A stretch of 64,000 nucleotides of DNA from Nitrosospira multiformis (GTDB taxonomy: Bacteria > Pseudomonadota > Gammaproteobacteria > Burkholderiales > Nitrosomonadaceae), in assembly GCF_003050865.1 (NCBI RefSeq), contig NZ_QAOK01000020.1:1-64000 (forward strand), in the 5' to 3' direction. Below, piece after piece: positions 44,692 to 54,020 of the stretch. The notes below the pieces were generated by a model, which was not told the DNA's origin, made no database searches, and saw only the letters and a program-made list of their open reading frames with translations. The position numbers and the translations under genes are program-made. How positions within the stretch are numbered: the first letter of the stretch is position 1; every line of letters begins with the position of its first letter.

Positions 44692-45597
44692 GTGCAAGAT
44701 TTGAATGACCTTTACTACTATGTTCAGGCAGTCGATCACGGCGGCTTTGCACAGGCGGGCCGGGCACTGGGAGTGCCCAAATCAAAGCTCAGCCGTCGCA
44801 TCGCAATGCTGGAAGAGCGGCTTGGAGTTCGCCTGATCCAGCGTTCGTCACGGCGCTTTGCGGTTACTGAAGTCGGGCAGAGCTATTACGAGCACTGCAA
44901 AGCGATGCTCGTGGAAGCGGAGGCTGCCCAGGAAGCAATAGACGCAATGCAAGCTGAACCTCGGGGTGTCATCCGTCTGACATGTCCCGTGGCGTTGCTG
45001 CATGTGAATGTCGGGGTGATGCTGGCCGACTTTATGGTGCGTTATCCGCGCATCACGCTCTATCTTGAGGCCACCAACCGGCGTGTGGATGTGCTGAGCG
45101 AAGCAGTGGATGTAGCCATTCGCGTGCGACCCCCACCCTTGCAGGATAGTGATCTGGTCATGCGGGTTCTGGCTGATCGGGGACAGTGTCTGGTGGGCAG
45201 TCCGGCGCTTGTACGGCACTTCGGTTTTCCTCGCACACCTGGCGAGTTGAGCAGTTGGCCTAGCCTCGGACTGGGGACGCCTCAGCAAATCCACAACTGG
45301 GTGCTGCATGGCCCGGATGGCTCCCAGGCAACGCTTCATCACATGCCGCGTTTAATCACCACCGATATGATTACCTTAAGAAATGCGGCATTGGCTGGTG
45401 TGGGAATAGTACAACTACCTGTGCTGATGGTACGTGATCATTTGGCAGCAGGTTCGCTGGTCAGACTCGTACCAGATTGGACCCCTCACCGGGAAATTGT
45501 CCACGTTGTATTTCCATCTCGACGCGGACTTCTGCCATCGGTGCGAACGCTCATTGACTTTCTCGCACAGCGTTTTCGCTTACTGCATGAGGATTAA
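44692..45597 (+). CDS. LysR-family transcriptional regulator
   Basis: A 301-residue regulator starting with GTG. The winged helix-turn-helix is at residues 1-60 (YYVQAVDHGGFAQAGRAL, KSKLSRRIAMLEERLG), followed by the periplasmic-binding-like effector domain (GVIRLTCPVALLHVNVG, IRVRPPPLQDSDLVMRVL). Relatives regulate quinone reductases and pirin-like genes in response to electrophiles or quinones. It is divergent to the pirin operon, and is likely to control it through the palindrome between them. Confidence 0.9.
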   Translation: MQDLNDLYYYVQAVDHGGFAQAGRALGVPKSKLSRRIAMLEERLGVRLIQRSSRRFAVTEVGQSYYEHCKAMLVEAEAAQEAIDAMQAEPRGVIRLTCPVALLHVNVGVMLADFMVRYPRITLYLEATNRRVDVLSEAVDVAIRVRPPPLQDSDLVMRVLADRGQCLVGSPALVRHFGFPRTPGELSSWPSLGLGTPQQIHNWVLHGPDGSQATLHHMPRLITTDMITLRNAALAGVGIVQLPVLMVRDHLAAGSLVRLVPDWTPHREIVHVVFPSRRGLLPSVRTLIDFLAQRFRLLHED

Positions 45598-45668
45598 GTG
45601 CAATATTCGCGGAAAGCGGTTTCCTTCCTGCCCTTTCCGCATACGCAAGAAGTGGGGCTATAGAGTTC

Positions 45669-46772
45669 TTATAATGCCAACCTGATAATCGGCTTGATGG
45701 TGATACCCTTCTCGCTATCCTCTGCCGCCTCATTGATCCTGTCAAAAGGGTAAAACTTTACAAGCTTGTCGAATGGAAAGCGTCCCTGCATATAAAGCTC
45801 GACAAGGGTTGGTATGAAGAGGTCCGGCGTGCTATCGCCTTCGATGATCCCGATGATGCGCTTGCCGGTGGTCATTACGCCATTCACGTCAAAGCTGGCC
45901 TCTGTTCCGAGAGCAGGTGCGCCGACAATCCCGCAGGTGCCGCGGATAGCCAGTGCATCGATGGCCTGGCGCAATACCTCGGGGCGGCCGCTGGATTCAA
46001 GAGTGTACTCTACGCCGCCGCCACTGATCTTGCGCACCGCCGCGACAGGATCGGTTTCGCGACTATTCACCGTGTGGGTTGCCCCGAGCTCTCTCGCCAG
46101 CTCCAGCCGGGACGGAACGACATCCACAGCAATAATCGTTGTGGCGCCCGCGACGCGAGCCGCCATCACCGCACTCAGCCCTACCGCTCCCCCGCCGAAA
46201 GCTGCAAAACTGGCGCCTGGATCGACTTTAAGCGCATTCATCACTGCACCGGCGCCAGTTTGAATGCCGCAGCCAAGCGGACCAAGAAGTTCCAGCGGAG
46301 CTTCCCTCGGCACCTTGATCGCATTGCGTTCGTGGGTAAGAGCAAAAGTGCCGAACGACGACTGGCCGAAGAAATGGTCATGAAGCGAACCATGCGCATC
46401 GCGAGTGGAGCTGCTGCCGTCTTCCCTGGCGCCGCCAAAATTCAGCGCATAGAAATTCTGGCAATAGGTCAAATCACCCTGGAGACACGGTCTGCAGTGG
46501 CCGCACCACATATAGGTCAGCACTACGTGATCTCCTGCTGCCACTTTCTTCACGTTGCTGCCTACCCGCTCGACAACACCCGCCCCTTCATGCCCAAGCA
46601 CGATCGGCAGGGGAACATCATAAAGCTGATCGCGCGCTACCATGTCGGTATGGCACATGCCAGTGGCCACAATACGAATCAGCACCTCTTCTGGCCTTGG
46701 CTCATCCAGAGTCAAATTCTCGATCCTGAAAGGTCCGCCCTTCTGTCGAATCGTCGCTGCCCGGATTTCCAT
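45669..46772 (-). CDS. Zinc-dependent alcohol dehydrogenase (MDR family, aryl-alcohol type)
   Basis: A 367-residue enzyme of the medium-chain dehydrogenase family. It has the catalytic-zinc segment ([20 protein letters not shown]), the structural-zinc cysteines in [16 protein letters not shown], and the Rossmann motif [17 protein letters not shown], with Asp in [13 protein letters not shown] indicating NAD. Length and the [14 protein letters not shown] segment resemble XylB/AreB aryl-alcohol dehydrogenases. It may oxidise 4-hydroxybenzyl or related alcohols made by the cresol enzyme encoded nearby; this is inferred. AGGAGG lies upstream of the start. Confidence 0.88.
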   Translation of the reverse strand: MEIRAATIRQKGGPFRIENLTLDEPRPEEVLIRIVATGMCHTDMVARDQLYDVPLPIVLGHEGAGVVERVGSNVKKVAAGDHVVLTYMWCGHCRPCLQGDLTYCQNFYALNFGGAREDGSSSTRDAHGSLHDHFFGQSSFGTFALTHERNAIKVPREAPLELLGPLGCGIQTGAGAVMNALKVDPGASFAAFGGGAVGLSAVMAARVAGATTIIAVDVVPSRLELARELGATHTVNSRETDPVAAVRKISGGGVEYTLESSGRPEVLRQAIDALAIRGTCGIVGAPALGTEASFDVNGVMTTGKRIIGIIEGDSTPDLFIPTLVELYMQGRFPFDKLVKFYPFDRINEAAEDSEKGITIKPIIRLAL

Positions 46773-46967
46773 CTATACAGCCTCCTCTATTTATCTATCA
46801 CAAGCTCCGTTCATTCTTTTGCATAGAAGCGCGGGAGAAATTTCCACCCATATAAAAAATTACCTCATCTTCAATTTTAGCTATAGAATTAAATTCCAAG
46901 TGCCACATTCACAAAATGTTTTAGCTGATTCGTAACTCTCTAACATAAATAATACAAGGAGCGAAAG

Positions 46968-47594
46968 ATGAAAAAGCTTGTTCTGACAACAACTCTCCTG
47001 TTAACCATGCCCGCCTATGCGGGGTTGAACGGCGCCGAGGTCACCCTTCGAACAGTCGTGCAGGATACATCATCCAGTTCCCCAGTCATCACCTCTCTTG
47101 AAAAGACGGTGACGATTGGACCGGGAATCGAATATCCTCACGTGGCAAACCTTTTCAATGCGGGAGCAGCAACAGAAGCACGGCCTGGAGTCGTGCCAAA
47201 TCTTATTGATGTTGCTATCGATATCGCCAACGACTACATCACCATCGACTTTGCCAACTCCGCCCCTTTTTCACATTTTGGCTCCGGATTTCAAAATACG
47301 TATGTTTTTCAGTTTGATCCCGACATCGCGAGAAGCATTGCCGCAGCAAAAATTGACAACAGCGTGACAACATTGGGACTGCAGTCATCCGACGTGCGTC
47401 TGGTGGGGAATGAACTGCTTATTAATGCCGAGAACCTTCAGTTCAATCCTTCCACTTTTGCCCGCGTGAATCTTGCCATCGAAGAAGGGCCCGTGTCCCC
47501 TGCTCCGGAACCCGCTACCTACGCCATGATGCTCGCCGGTCTTACATTGATCGGGTGGATCGGAACAAGAAGGAGTCGTCGCGGACTATCCTGA
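46968..47594 (+). CDS. PEP-CTERM sorting-domain protein
   Basis: A 208-residue exported protein with signal peptide MKKLVLTTTLLLTMPAYA and a C-terminal PEP-CTERM signal: APEPATYAMMLAGLTLIGWI followed by a basic tail. The exosortase (EpsH/XrtA) cuts such signals and links the protein to the surface or releases it with exopolysaccharide. The middle is a beta-rich domain (TIGPGIEYPHVANLF). No exosortase is in this window. AAGGAG lies upstream. Confidence 0.9.
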   Translation: MKKLVLTTTLLLTMPAYAGLNGAEVTLRTVVQDTSSSSPVITSLEKTVTIGPGIEYPHVANLFNAGAATEARPGVVPNLIDVAIDIANDYITIDFANSAPFSHFGSGFQNTYVFQFDPDIARSIAAAKIDNSVTTLGLQSSDVRLVGNELLINAENLQFNPSTFARVNLAIEEGPVSPAPEPATYAMMLAGLTLIGWIGTRRSRRGLS

Positions 47595-47603
47595 TTAAGA
47601 AGC

Positions 47604-47635
47604 GCCTCCCCTCAGTGAGGAGGCCTTCACTGAGG
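47604..47635 (+). terminator. Overlapping alternative hairpins after PEP-CTERM gene
   Basis: GCCTCC (47604-47609) can pair with GGAGGC (47619-47624), or CCTCAGTGA (47610-47618) with TCACTGAGG (47627-47635), but not both at once. No T-run follows, so stopping transcription is uncertain. Confidence 0.55.
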
Positions 47636-47680
47636 ATATACTATCTTGCTGGCCGATTTAGTTTATCGGCCAGCCAAGGG

Positions 47681-49225
47681 TCAGCGAATACCGGATTTTC
47701 CCGGAGCCAGGATACCGTTCGGGTCCAGCGCCTTCTTTAGCGTCTTGTGGACTTGACGCTGTACCGGTCCGTATGTTTCCGCCACCTTATCCATAAACGC
47801 CGTATTGACGCGGTAGGTTCCATACCCCTGCGCAGAAAAGATTGTCAGCAATTCATCGAAGCACTGGTATGCCGCCTTGACCTGACCCGGATCGGTCTTG
47901 TCATAGAGCACGTCTACGATATGATGCATATCGCGCATTCCGACGATGAATTCTCCGGAATAATCCAGACCATACTTGGCAAGGATTTCCTTGGTTAACG
48001 CCATCTGTTTCAGCGTCTCGCTTCCTCTTGCCTGAGACACCGGCGCGAACCACATGGAGCCGCCGCCCCCGCGCCAGTTGTACAATGAAAACTCCTGAAG
48101 TGTCATGTCGCCGCGCATGAGAGATGCGCGATATTTAAAGGCAGGATCGTCGCCCGCCTCCCGCTCGGTCAGAATCTTCGCTTTGCCGGACTTGCCGAAT
48201 GCCTGGGTCACAATCTTCCAGTTCACCTCGTTCTGTTCCGGCGTACCATACAGTGCGGCATACAGGTTCCAGATACCCAGATGATGGTCCTTCGCGAGCT
48301 TGCGCACTGCCGCATCCGGAATAGACCCTGGGCCGGTCACATAGTCACTGCGGCGGGCCTTGACGGGCGCTTCATATAACGCGTGGGCAATGACAACTGC
48401 ATTTGGAATCACCCCGCTGATGCGTAGCGGACGAATGATTTCCACGATCTCCACGATATCTTCCTCATTCTCGTACTGAATGACGAAAGGCTTGAAAGCA
48501 GGTGGGGCGGGCATAAGCCAGAAGCCGAACTTGGTGACAATGCCATAATTGGACTGAGTAAAAATCCCGTCCAGATAGGGTCCGTACCCCCACTTGAACA
48601 CCTGCCAGGTATTGGAATTCGGCATCGACCCCATTCCGGTGCGCAGCACTTCGCCATTTGCCAGGACCACCTCCATACCGCAGGCAAACAGGAAATGTTC
48701 TCCGTAGGGGGTATAGCCCACTCCACGGTCAAGCGTATTGCCAACCGGTCCTGCAATTGCGGAAGGAGCAGGCATGGATAGCCACAGTCCCAGCTTGTGC
48801 TCGGCGATATGGTCATAGAGCTGCTTGTAAGTCACTCCCGGCTCAACCAAGGCATAAGCCAGATCTTTGTCGACTTCCAGGATGCGGTTCATTCGCTTGA
48901 GATCGAGGACCACCTGTCCGCGCTCAACCGGTGCCGCCGAGCCGTAGCCCAGATTTTTTCCAGTGGAAATGGTCCAGATGGGAACCTTGTACCGGTTACA
49001 TATGCCGACAATTTTCTGGATCTCCTCCACCGTCGTCGCCATCAACGCGGCGGATGGAGTGTGATCCGAATCAGGCACGGGCATCATCGTTTTGATGTAA
49101 GGGGCAAGCTGCTGTGCGCTGGTAAGCACGGCTGCGTCGCCGAGCACACTGCGAAAATCCCCTATGGCAGAATCGAAAGTCTTTTCGGATATTCCTTTCG
49201 GCAATGCGATATATTTATTTGACAT
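47681..49225 (-). CDS. 4-cresol dehydrogenase-like flavoprotein (PchF/VAO family)
   Basis: A 514-residue FAD enzyme of the vanillyl-alcohol oxidase family. The PP-loop region includes PIWTISTGKNLGYGSAAPVE, the FAD-binding segment GPVGNTLDRGVGYTPYGEHF, and the C-terminal cap has YNWRGGGGSMWFAPVSQARG, close to p-cresol methylhydroxylase (PchF). That enzyme oxidises 4-cresol to 4-hydroxybenzyl alcohol and aldehyde and passes electrons to a bound cytochrome c, which is encoded two genes upstream. The covalent flavin-linked Tyr is not proven by eye. It could also be eugenol hydroxylase. AAGGGA upstream. Confidence 0.85.
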   Translation of the reverse strand: MSNKYIALPKGISEKTFDSAIGDFRSVLGDAAVLTSAQQLAPYIKTMMPVPDSDHTPSAALMATTVEEIQKIVGICNRYKVPIWTISTGKNLGYGSAAPVERGQVVLDLKRMNRILEVDKDLAYALVEPGVTYKQLYDHIAEHKLGLWLSMPAPSAIAGPVGNTLDRGVGYTPYGEHFLFACGMEVVLANGEVLRTGMGSMPNSNTWQVFKWGYGPYLDGIFTQSNYGIVTKFGFWLMPAPPAFKPFVIQYENEEDIVEIVEIIRPLRISGVIPNAVVIAHALYEAPVKARRSDYVTGPGSIPDAAVRKLAKDHHLGIWNLYAALYGTPEQNEVNWKIVTQAFGKSGKAKILTEREAGDDPAFKYRASLMRGDMTLQEFSLYNWRGGGGSMWFAPVSQARGSETLKQMALTKEILAKYGLDYSGEFIVGMRDMHHIVDVLYDKTDPGQVKAAYQCFDELLTIFSAQGYGTYRVNTAFMDKVAETYGPVQRQVHKTLKKALDPNGILAPGKSGIR

Positions 49226-49250
49226 TTTGAGTCCCTTGCTCCTATCCGGG

Positions 49251-50270
49251 TTAGGTCTCTATTACGAATGAGGCGAATCGTTCGGTGCGCACATTCCGTC
49301 GAGGATGTGGCCCGAGCGGTAGCTGGTGTACGAATGCCCGTTGGGAGCACGGGATTTGATATGAATGCAATCCCATCGCGGCAGTCATGGCGGCATATCC
49401 TACGGATTCAATCCAGCCGGTCAATTGCATCTGCGCAGGCCTCGGTCGCGTTGAACCCTCGTCGGATTCCAATTCCTGCCCTTTGAGGGGCACCCATGTG
49501 CCTGCCTTGCTCCAACCCACCGATTCACAGCCGTCTGCTGCCGAAAGACCGGAACAGTGAAGATGAATATCATCAAATCCATCCAAGCGGTAACTGAGGA
49601 AGCCCGGTTTAGGCTTATTTAATCTCCGAGGGTACATTCTGGCAGCGAAATGTTCGCTCGAAAGAAAATCCTCTACGATAGAAAAACTGTTGTAACCCGG
49701 AAGGAGTTTCTCCGCAAGAACATCACCCGCACTGAATTCTGGCGATGCGGCGGTCCACACATGCCGAAGCTCGGGAACCTCTTGGGAGAAGCTGGAGCCG
49801 CCGGAGGCGCCATGACGGGAGAATGCGTGTGAACCCCGAAGAATCAGTCCTGCACCGGCATTGCGCATCAATTCCATGAAAACCGCCGCACTGCCATCAT
49901 CCATCACAGCAATCCAGCGCACTCCACGGGCACCTTCGAGCAGTTTCCCCACTACCTCATACTCGGTAAGCAATCCGCCTTTCAGTTTTATCATGCGGGG
50001 TGGAGAGAACCAGGCTTTCCCAATCGACCCCGCTCGCCCTGCTGCCTCACTTTCAGCAACTCCGTTTAGCCTTGCATTACTGCTGAGAGCGTAAGCAGTG
50101 CGAACTCCTGCTGCGAATGCCGCGTCTACTGGAGTATTTCCCAGGAGTAATCCAAATTTCCGCACGCTTCCAGCCGTTGTACTTGCAAACACTCGTGGAG
50201 GGATTCCAAGCGCCAATAGCGTTCCTCCCGTCACCAGGCCTTTCATGAGATTACGTCTGCGTACGTCCAC
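49251..50270 (-). CDS. Exported protein with Tat-type signal in cresol operon
   Basis: A 339-residue protein starting with GTG, six bases after AGGAGG. The N-terminus VRRRNLMKGLVTGGTLLAL is a twin-arginine signal, implying folding in the cytoplasm before export, perhaps with a cofactor. The mature protein matches no family I recognise; there is a KFGLLLGNTPVDAAFAAGV region. It lies between the cytochrome and flavoprotein genes on the same strand, so a maturation or accessory role for the cresol enzyme is possible, but this is inference. Confidence 0.65.
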   Translation of the reverse strand: MDVRRRNLMKGLVTGGTLLALGIPPRVFASTTAGSVRKFGLLLGNTPVDAAFAAGVRTAYALSSNARLNGVAESEAAGRAGSIGKAWFSPPRMIKLKGGLLTEYEVVGKLLEGARGVRWIAVMDDGSAAVFMELMRNAGAGLILRGSHAFSRHGASGGSSFSQEVPELRHVWTAASPEFSAGDVLAEKLLPGYNSFSIVEDFLSSEHFAARMYPRRLNKPKPGFLSYRLDGFDDIHLHCSGLSAADGCESVGWSKAGTWVPLKGQELESDEGSTRPRPAQMQLTGWIESVGYAAMTAAMGLHSYQIPCSQRAFVHQLPLGPHPRRNVRTERFASFVIET

Positions 50271-50300
50271 GATTTCCCTCCTCAGCTCGCACCTTGCCGA

Positions 50301-50630
50301 TTAATTGCGCTGGATATATTCGGCCAATTTCGCCAGCGACTCATCGTCGATTTCCGACGTACGGAATGGAGGCATTGCCCTGTTCCCGTTTCGTACTACG
50401 GCACGAGTATATTCCGGCGGAAGTTCTCGACCGAAAAGGCGAGGTCCTACCTGACCTTCATGGCAATAGCTACAAACCTTGGAATAGACTTCAGCGCCAT
50501 TTCTCCACCGGAACCCTTTATCCGCGTTTGTTTCCGCAGCGGCGCGCGCGATATCCGCCATCATCGCCGCGGCGACTGATATTGAGAGCATGAGCGCGGT
50601 CACAGTCCTTACGGATTTCTTCTTTCTCAT
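50301..50630 (-). CDS. Class I cytochrome c, probable PchC-type subunit
   Basis: A 109-residue periplasmic cytochrome with signal peptide (to about residue 31, ARAAAE). Haem attaches at CSYCH (residues 53-57) and the axial Met is in AMPPF (about 86). The small size and the partner flavoprotein gene suggest the electron-accepting subunit of a p-cresol methylhydroxylase-type flavocytochrome. GGAGG lies upstream of the ATG. It is the first gene of the cresol set. Confidence 0.85.
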   Translation of the reverse strand: MRKKKSVRTVTALMLSISVAAAMMADIARAAAETNADKGFRWRNGAEVYSKVCSYCHEGQVGPRLFGRELPPEYTRAVVRNGNRAMPPFRTSEIDDESLAKLAEYIQRN

Positions 50631-50995
50631 ATTATTCCTCCAGGCAGAATCTTAGCCGAAAAGACATTTCATTGCTTTATCGGGGGGTTACAGATAAACC
50701 TTTATGTTTGCGTGGATAAAATGTGGAGTTTACCTTGTTCCGCCGTCAGTTCTTATTATAGGTTGCATCGCCCTCTTCCGTGCCGATTTTGAGTTGGGAA
50801 AACACTATAACAGACGTCCATGACATTAGAAAAACCATTCAATGATTAAGGTTGAGTTTGCTTGACAACGTGCATTTCCTGACATATCCCCTGCATCGCC
50901 AGATAGCTTTGCGGGGAGAGGAGGACAGAAATATAAACTACCTGGAAAAGTAGAGCGTGAAGGAATAGCCGATTGAAAAAATGCAGGCATCAAAC
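50631..50995. other. Gene-free interval upstream of cytochrome gene
   Basis: About 365 bp with no convincing reading frame. It lies between the cytochrome gene and the 3' end of the autotransporter gene, both on the minus strand, so it must hold the promoter of the cresol set. A TATAAT hexamer is visible on the minus strand near 50760, but its -35 is poor. No repeat seen. Confidence 0.5.
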
Positions 50996-52951
50996 TCAGA
51001 ATTTCCAACTGAGGTTTGCCCGAATACCATGATCGGCAATGTTGTGAAGAATTTGTCCCTGGTAATAAATACCCAGGGTCGCTGCTCCGAGGACATGCGC
51101 ATCCACTCCTCCGGCGAGGACTATTCCATTGCGGGCAATAGGCACACCGGCTGTAGCAAAGGATGAGCCATTGGCAAAAGCAAAAGTCGAAACAGGCGTC
51201 ATCTCACCGAAGGCATGCCGCCATCCGACGCTTCCACGAAGCGTAGTAACCATCTTTTCCAGTCGGGATAGCGTCTTCGCCACATTGAGGCCCAGAGTGG
51301 TATATGCAGTATCCTGCTGACTGCTATCACTGCGCAGACTCGATATCCCTCCACGCTCCTGAAAACCTTTTGTCCGCAGGTTTACGTAAGCGAGCCGGGC
51401 AAATGGTTCGAGTGAAATGACATCCAGGGGCAAACCATAGCCAACCTCGCCGAACGCCTGCACTCCGTGCGCATTGTATTCAGCGTTGAGGTGATTTGAA
51501 AAACCTCGAAAGATTACATCCCGGCCTGTTTCCAGATCGTGCCAGATATGCGCGGCACCAAGGCGCAAGCCAAGCGGTCCCCACTGTCCACCACCATAAA
51601 CGGAAACGTGATAGCTGTCGCTTGAGGCGGTGAAAAGGCGTGCTCCTTCATAGGATCCCTGCGTGTATCCTCCAGCAATGCCGAGAAGAAATTTATCGGC
51701 AATCTGCATATCTCCGCCCACAAAAATTCCAGCAAGCGCGCGCCCGATACGGGCGGCATTAAGGCTTCCATCCCGATGACCGAACGACCCCAGGACACGT
51801 CCCCACAATGCCCCATCGGCAGCAGAGTCCTGTTGAAGAATATGTCCAGGAGTATCAGAGGACTGCGCACCCGCCAGATGGAAAGCTTGCCTGACCCGGT
51901 CTGAAACCGCTTCCCGTATAAAACGGCTGTCTTCAATGATCATGCCCTGAATACTCGCGTGTCCTTCGCCGGAAAGACTGTTAAAAGCCTGGCGCACGCT
52001 CTCCTGATCTGGCTGATGGACAATCGCTTTATAGATGGGATTGCTGGCGCCTAGCCGCTCGGCTGCGCTTCCTGTAGCACACTGATTAGGCGTCTCGCCG
52101 ATATCGCAAAAACGCAAAACATCGAGGTAGATGTGAGTAGGATCATAGGAGATACCCAGGTTGACCAGGCTATGCGTGAGTGAATCGAATTTTCCGGTCA
52201 AGCCACTATTCGCTGTCAGGATCGTGAAGCGGCTGCCTGGGGTGAATTCCTCACCCGCGGGAATAACAGAAACTGTCCCCCCTTGTATATCAGCAAGATC
52301 TGTAACAATGACCTGGTCACTGGCACCACCCGGATCAATTTCTACCTCATAAGTGGAACCATGAAGCTGGACATAATTACCGTGAACCGTAAGCGTGCCA
52401 ATCGAATTTCCCGGGGACACAGTCCCTTCGACCGTCGTGGCTCCTATATGCCCAGTACCGTGAAGGGAAGCATGGGGCAATACGTGGAGCGTTCCACCCA
52501 GCATTCCATTTACCGCCAGGATGCCGCTTTGGGCAGTGATATGCTCGCCGAATGCTCCCGAATCTCCTGATAATATCGGTATACCCAAGCCGGCTTTATT
52601 CAGGAAGCCCGAACCCAAAATCGTACTGTCATGGTGGACGCTGTTCTGCTGATTGAATACCAGGTGGGAGGAGTCATTCACATTATTCGTATTATTCTGA
52701 AATGTACCTTCGGCGTTACTGCTAAACCACGTTTTGTAGGCCCATGGCTGAAAACTTATGCCATTATGCCAAGTGGTAGAAGTTGTGCTCTGGATATCGT
52801 TACTACGGCTCATTCCCATCTCGATGCTGCTTACATCCAACATAAGACCTTCCTGAGCCCGAGAAGGTACCGGCGCAACCGCAATCACCAACAAGGCAAT
52901 GATGAATTTCGCACCCAGAGAAAGAGAAACTGATTTTTTTCTTTTGGCCAT
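50996..52951 (-). CDS. Autotransporter outer-membrane protein
   Basis: A 651-residue protein with signal peptide (MAKRKKSVSLSLGAKFIIAL, cleavage near SRAQ). The passenger (about 35-350) has SGILAVNGMLGGTLHVLPHA and GTVSPGNSIGTLTVHGNYV, the pectin-lyase-type beta-helix end typical of autotransporters. A linker runs to about 380 and the 12-strand barrel covers about 380-651, ending LSWKF. The passenger is short, so it may act as an adhesin or coat protein rather than an enzyme. No protease motif is seen. Confidence 0.88.
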   Translation of the reverse strand: MAKRKKSVSLSLGAKFIIALLVIAVAPVPSRAQEGLMLDVSSIEMGMSRSNDIQSTTSTTWHNGISFQPWAYKTWFSSNAEGTFQNNTNNVNDSSHLVFNQQNSVHHDSTILGSGFLNKAGLGIPILSGDSGAFGEHITAQSGILAVNGMLGGTLHVLPHASLHGTGHIGATTVEGTVSPGNSIGTLTVHGNYVQLHGSTYEVEIDPGGASDQVIVTDLADIQGGTVSVIPAGEEFTPGSRFTILTANSGLTGKFDSLTHSLVNLGISYDPTHIYLDVLRFCDIGETPNQCATGSAAERLGASNPIYKAIVHQPDQESVRQAFNSLSGEGHASIQGMIIEDSRFIREAVSDRVRQAFHLAGAQSSDTPGHILQQDSAADGALWGRVLGSFGHRDGSLNAARIGRALAGIFVGGDMQIADKFLLGIAGGYTQGSYEGARLFTASSDSYHVSVYGGGQWGPLGLRLGAAHIWHDLETGRDVIFRGFSNHLNAEYNAHGVQAFGEVGYGLPLDVISLEPFARLAYVNLRTKGFQERGGISSLRSDSSQQDTAYTTLGLNVAKTLSRLEKMVTTLRGSVGWRHAFGEMTPVSTFAFANGSSFATAGVPIARNGIVLAGGVDAHVLGAATLGIYYQGQILHNIADHGIRANLSWKF

Positions 52952-53492
52952 GCTCTACAGAAATAACCCAGCTCTGGCTCCCGCTCCTCTTTCGGGGAGC
53001 CGTCCAGATTGACGGTAGTGACGGTAGTAGAAGTGCTTTACCGCAGCCGGAAATGCGGTTCACGGCAGGAGTAAATTTGAACTGAGGCAACTACCGGCTC
53101 TGCAGCTTTTCAAAGATCGAAAGCTGAAGTTATGACGGTGTTGAAGTTATGACGGCGGGGCGTTACACCCGGATTGAGGTAATTCTTGAAAAGATGCGGA
53201 AACGTACTCAGGCAGACAATGAGGTGAACCTATCGGAAAGTTTTCCTGATATTTGACGGGCAAATGACAACGGCACATGATGGAACCAGAGTAAGCTACA
53301 GGCGGATTCAAATAGAATCCGTTGTTAATCCATGAGCATATGACAGAGCGGCACTTAAAGCAACCCCTTGGACCCTTTATCCTTAGTACTCTTGGTAGCC
53401 CCGTGCTTCGGCCCGTTGAGAACGGGCACTTTGGAGAGAATTGCCAAGCGGAAAGTAGTATGTGCGGTTCTACCGAACAAAAGGGATGAAAA
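52952..53492. other. Gene-free interval, possible group II intron relic
   Basis: About 540 bp without a gene. Part of it, 53160-53480, carries stretches reminiscent of bacterial group II introns, such as GGAACCAGAGTAAGC, paired segments GGCGGATTC / GAATCCGTT (near 53300) and a 3' segment ending TGTGCGGTTCT, where GAATTGC and GCGGTTC could pair. The usual domain V triad is not clear and no maturase gene is present. Treat it as a weak call. Confidence 0.35.
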
Positions 53493-53753
53493 TTAATATC
53501 GTTTCAGAGGAGCCGGACCGGAATCGGGATGCTCGTTTCTCGGATCGTGGTGCGCTTCAGTTCCGGTAATTGATTTTTTCGCTTCCTCCTGAGTTTCCTG
53601 TTTCTTGGTTCCACGGTTGCCTATCTTTTCCTGAACTCTGTTTCCGTGGGTTTCTTCATCGACGGCCACCCCCTCATCCGCTTCATTCGGCATTTGAGCC
53701 ATTGCATCGTCTTCCCTCAATTCCTCATCGTTGGTTTCCCGTGGATCTTCCAT
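53493..53753 (-). CDS. Small acidic hydrophilic protein
   Basis: Starting at 53753 (AGGAG six bases upstream), the product has 86 residues, nearly all charged or polar (MEDPRETNDEELREDDAMAQ). It has no signal or membrane helix and is probably disordered. Similar small hydrophilic proteins occur in stress regulons of soil bacteria. Unknown function. Confidence 0.5.
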   Translation of the reverse strand: MEDPRETNDEELREDDAMAQMPNEADEGVAVDEETHGNRVQEKIGNRGTKKQETQEEAKKSITGTEAHHDPRNEHPDSGPAPLKRY

Positions 53754-54020
53754 GATAGCTCCTGCAAGTTTATGGGTCAATTACATCTATATATGTCCTA
53801 TTCTCCCATCACTGGCGACCAAAACTCGGTGCGATAGCGCACAACATCCACACTACATATAGTTGTGTCTGGTAGCGCACAGAAACTTTCCTAGCTCAGC
53901 CCCATCATTGTCAAGTAGCAGTTCCTGCTACTACATGTGGCTCCCGCTACATGTCCCTTATCAAGTCTACGTTTTTATTAACGCAAGCATTCCAAACACA
54001 TCATACTTAGGAGAAGAATT

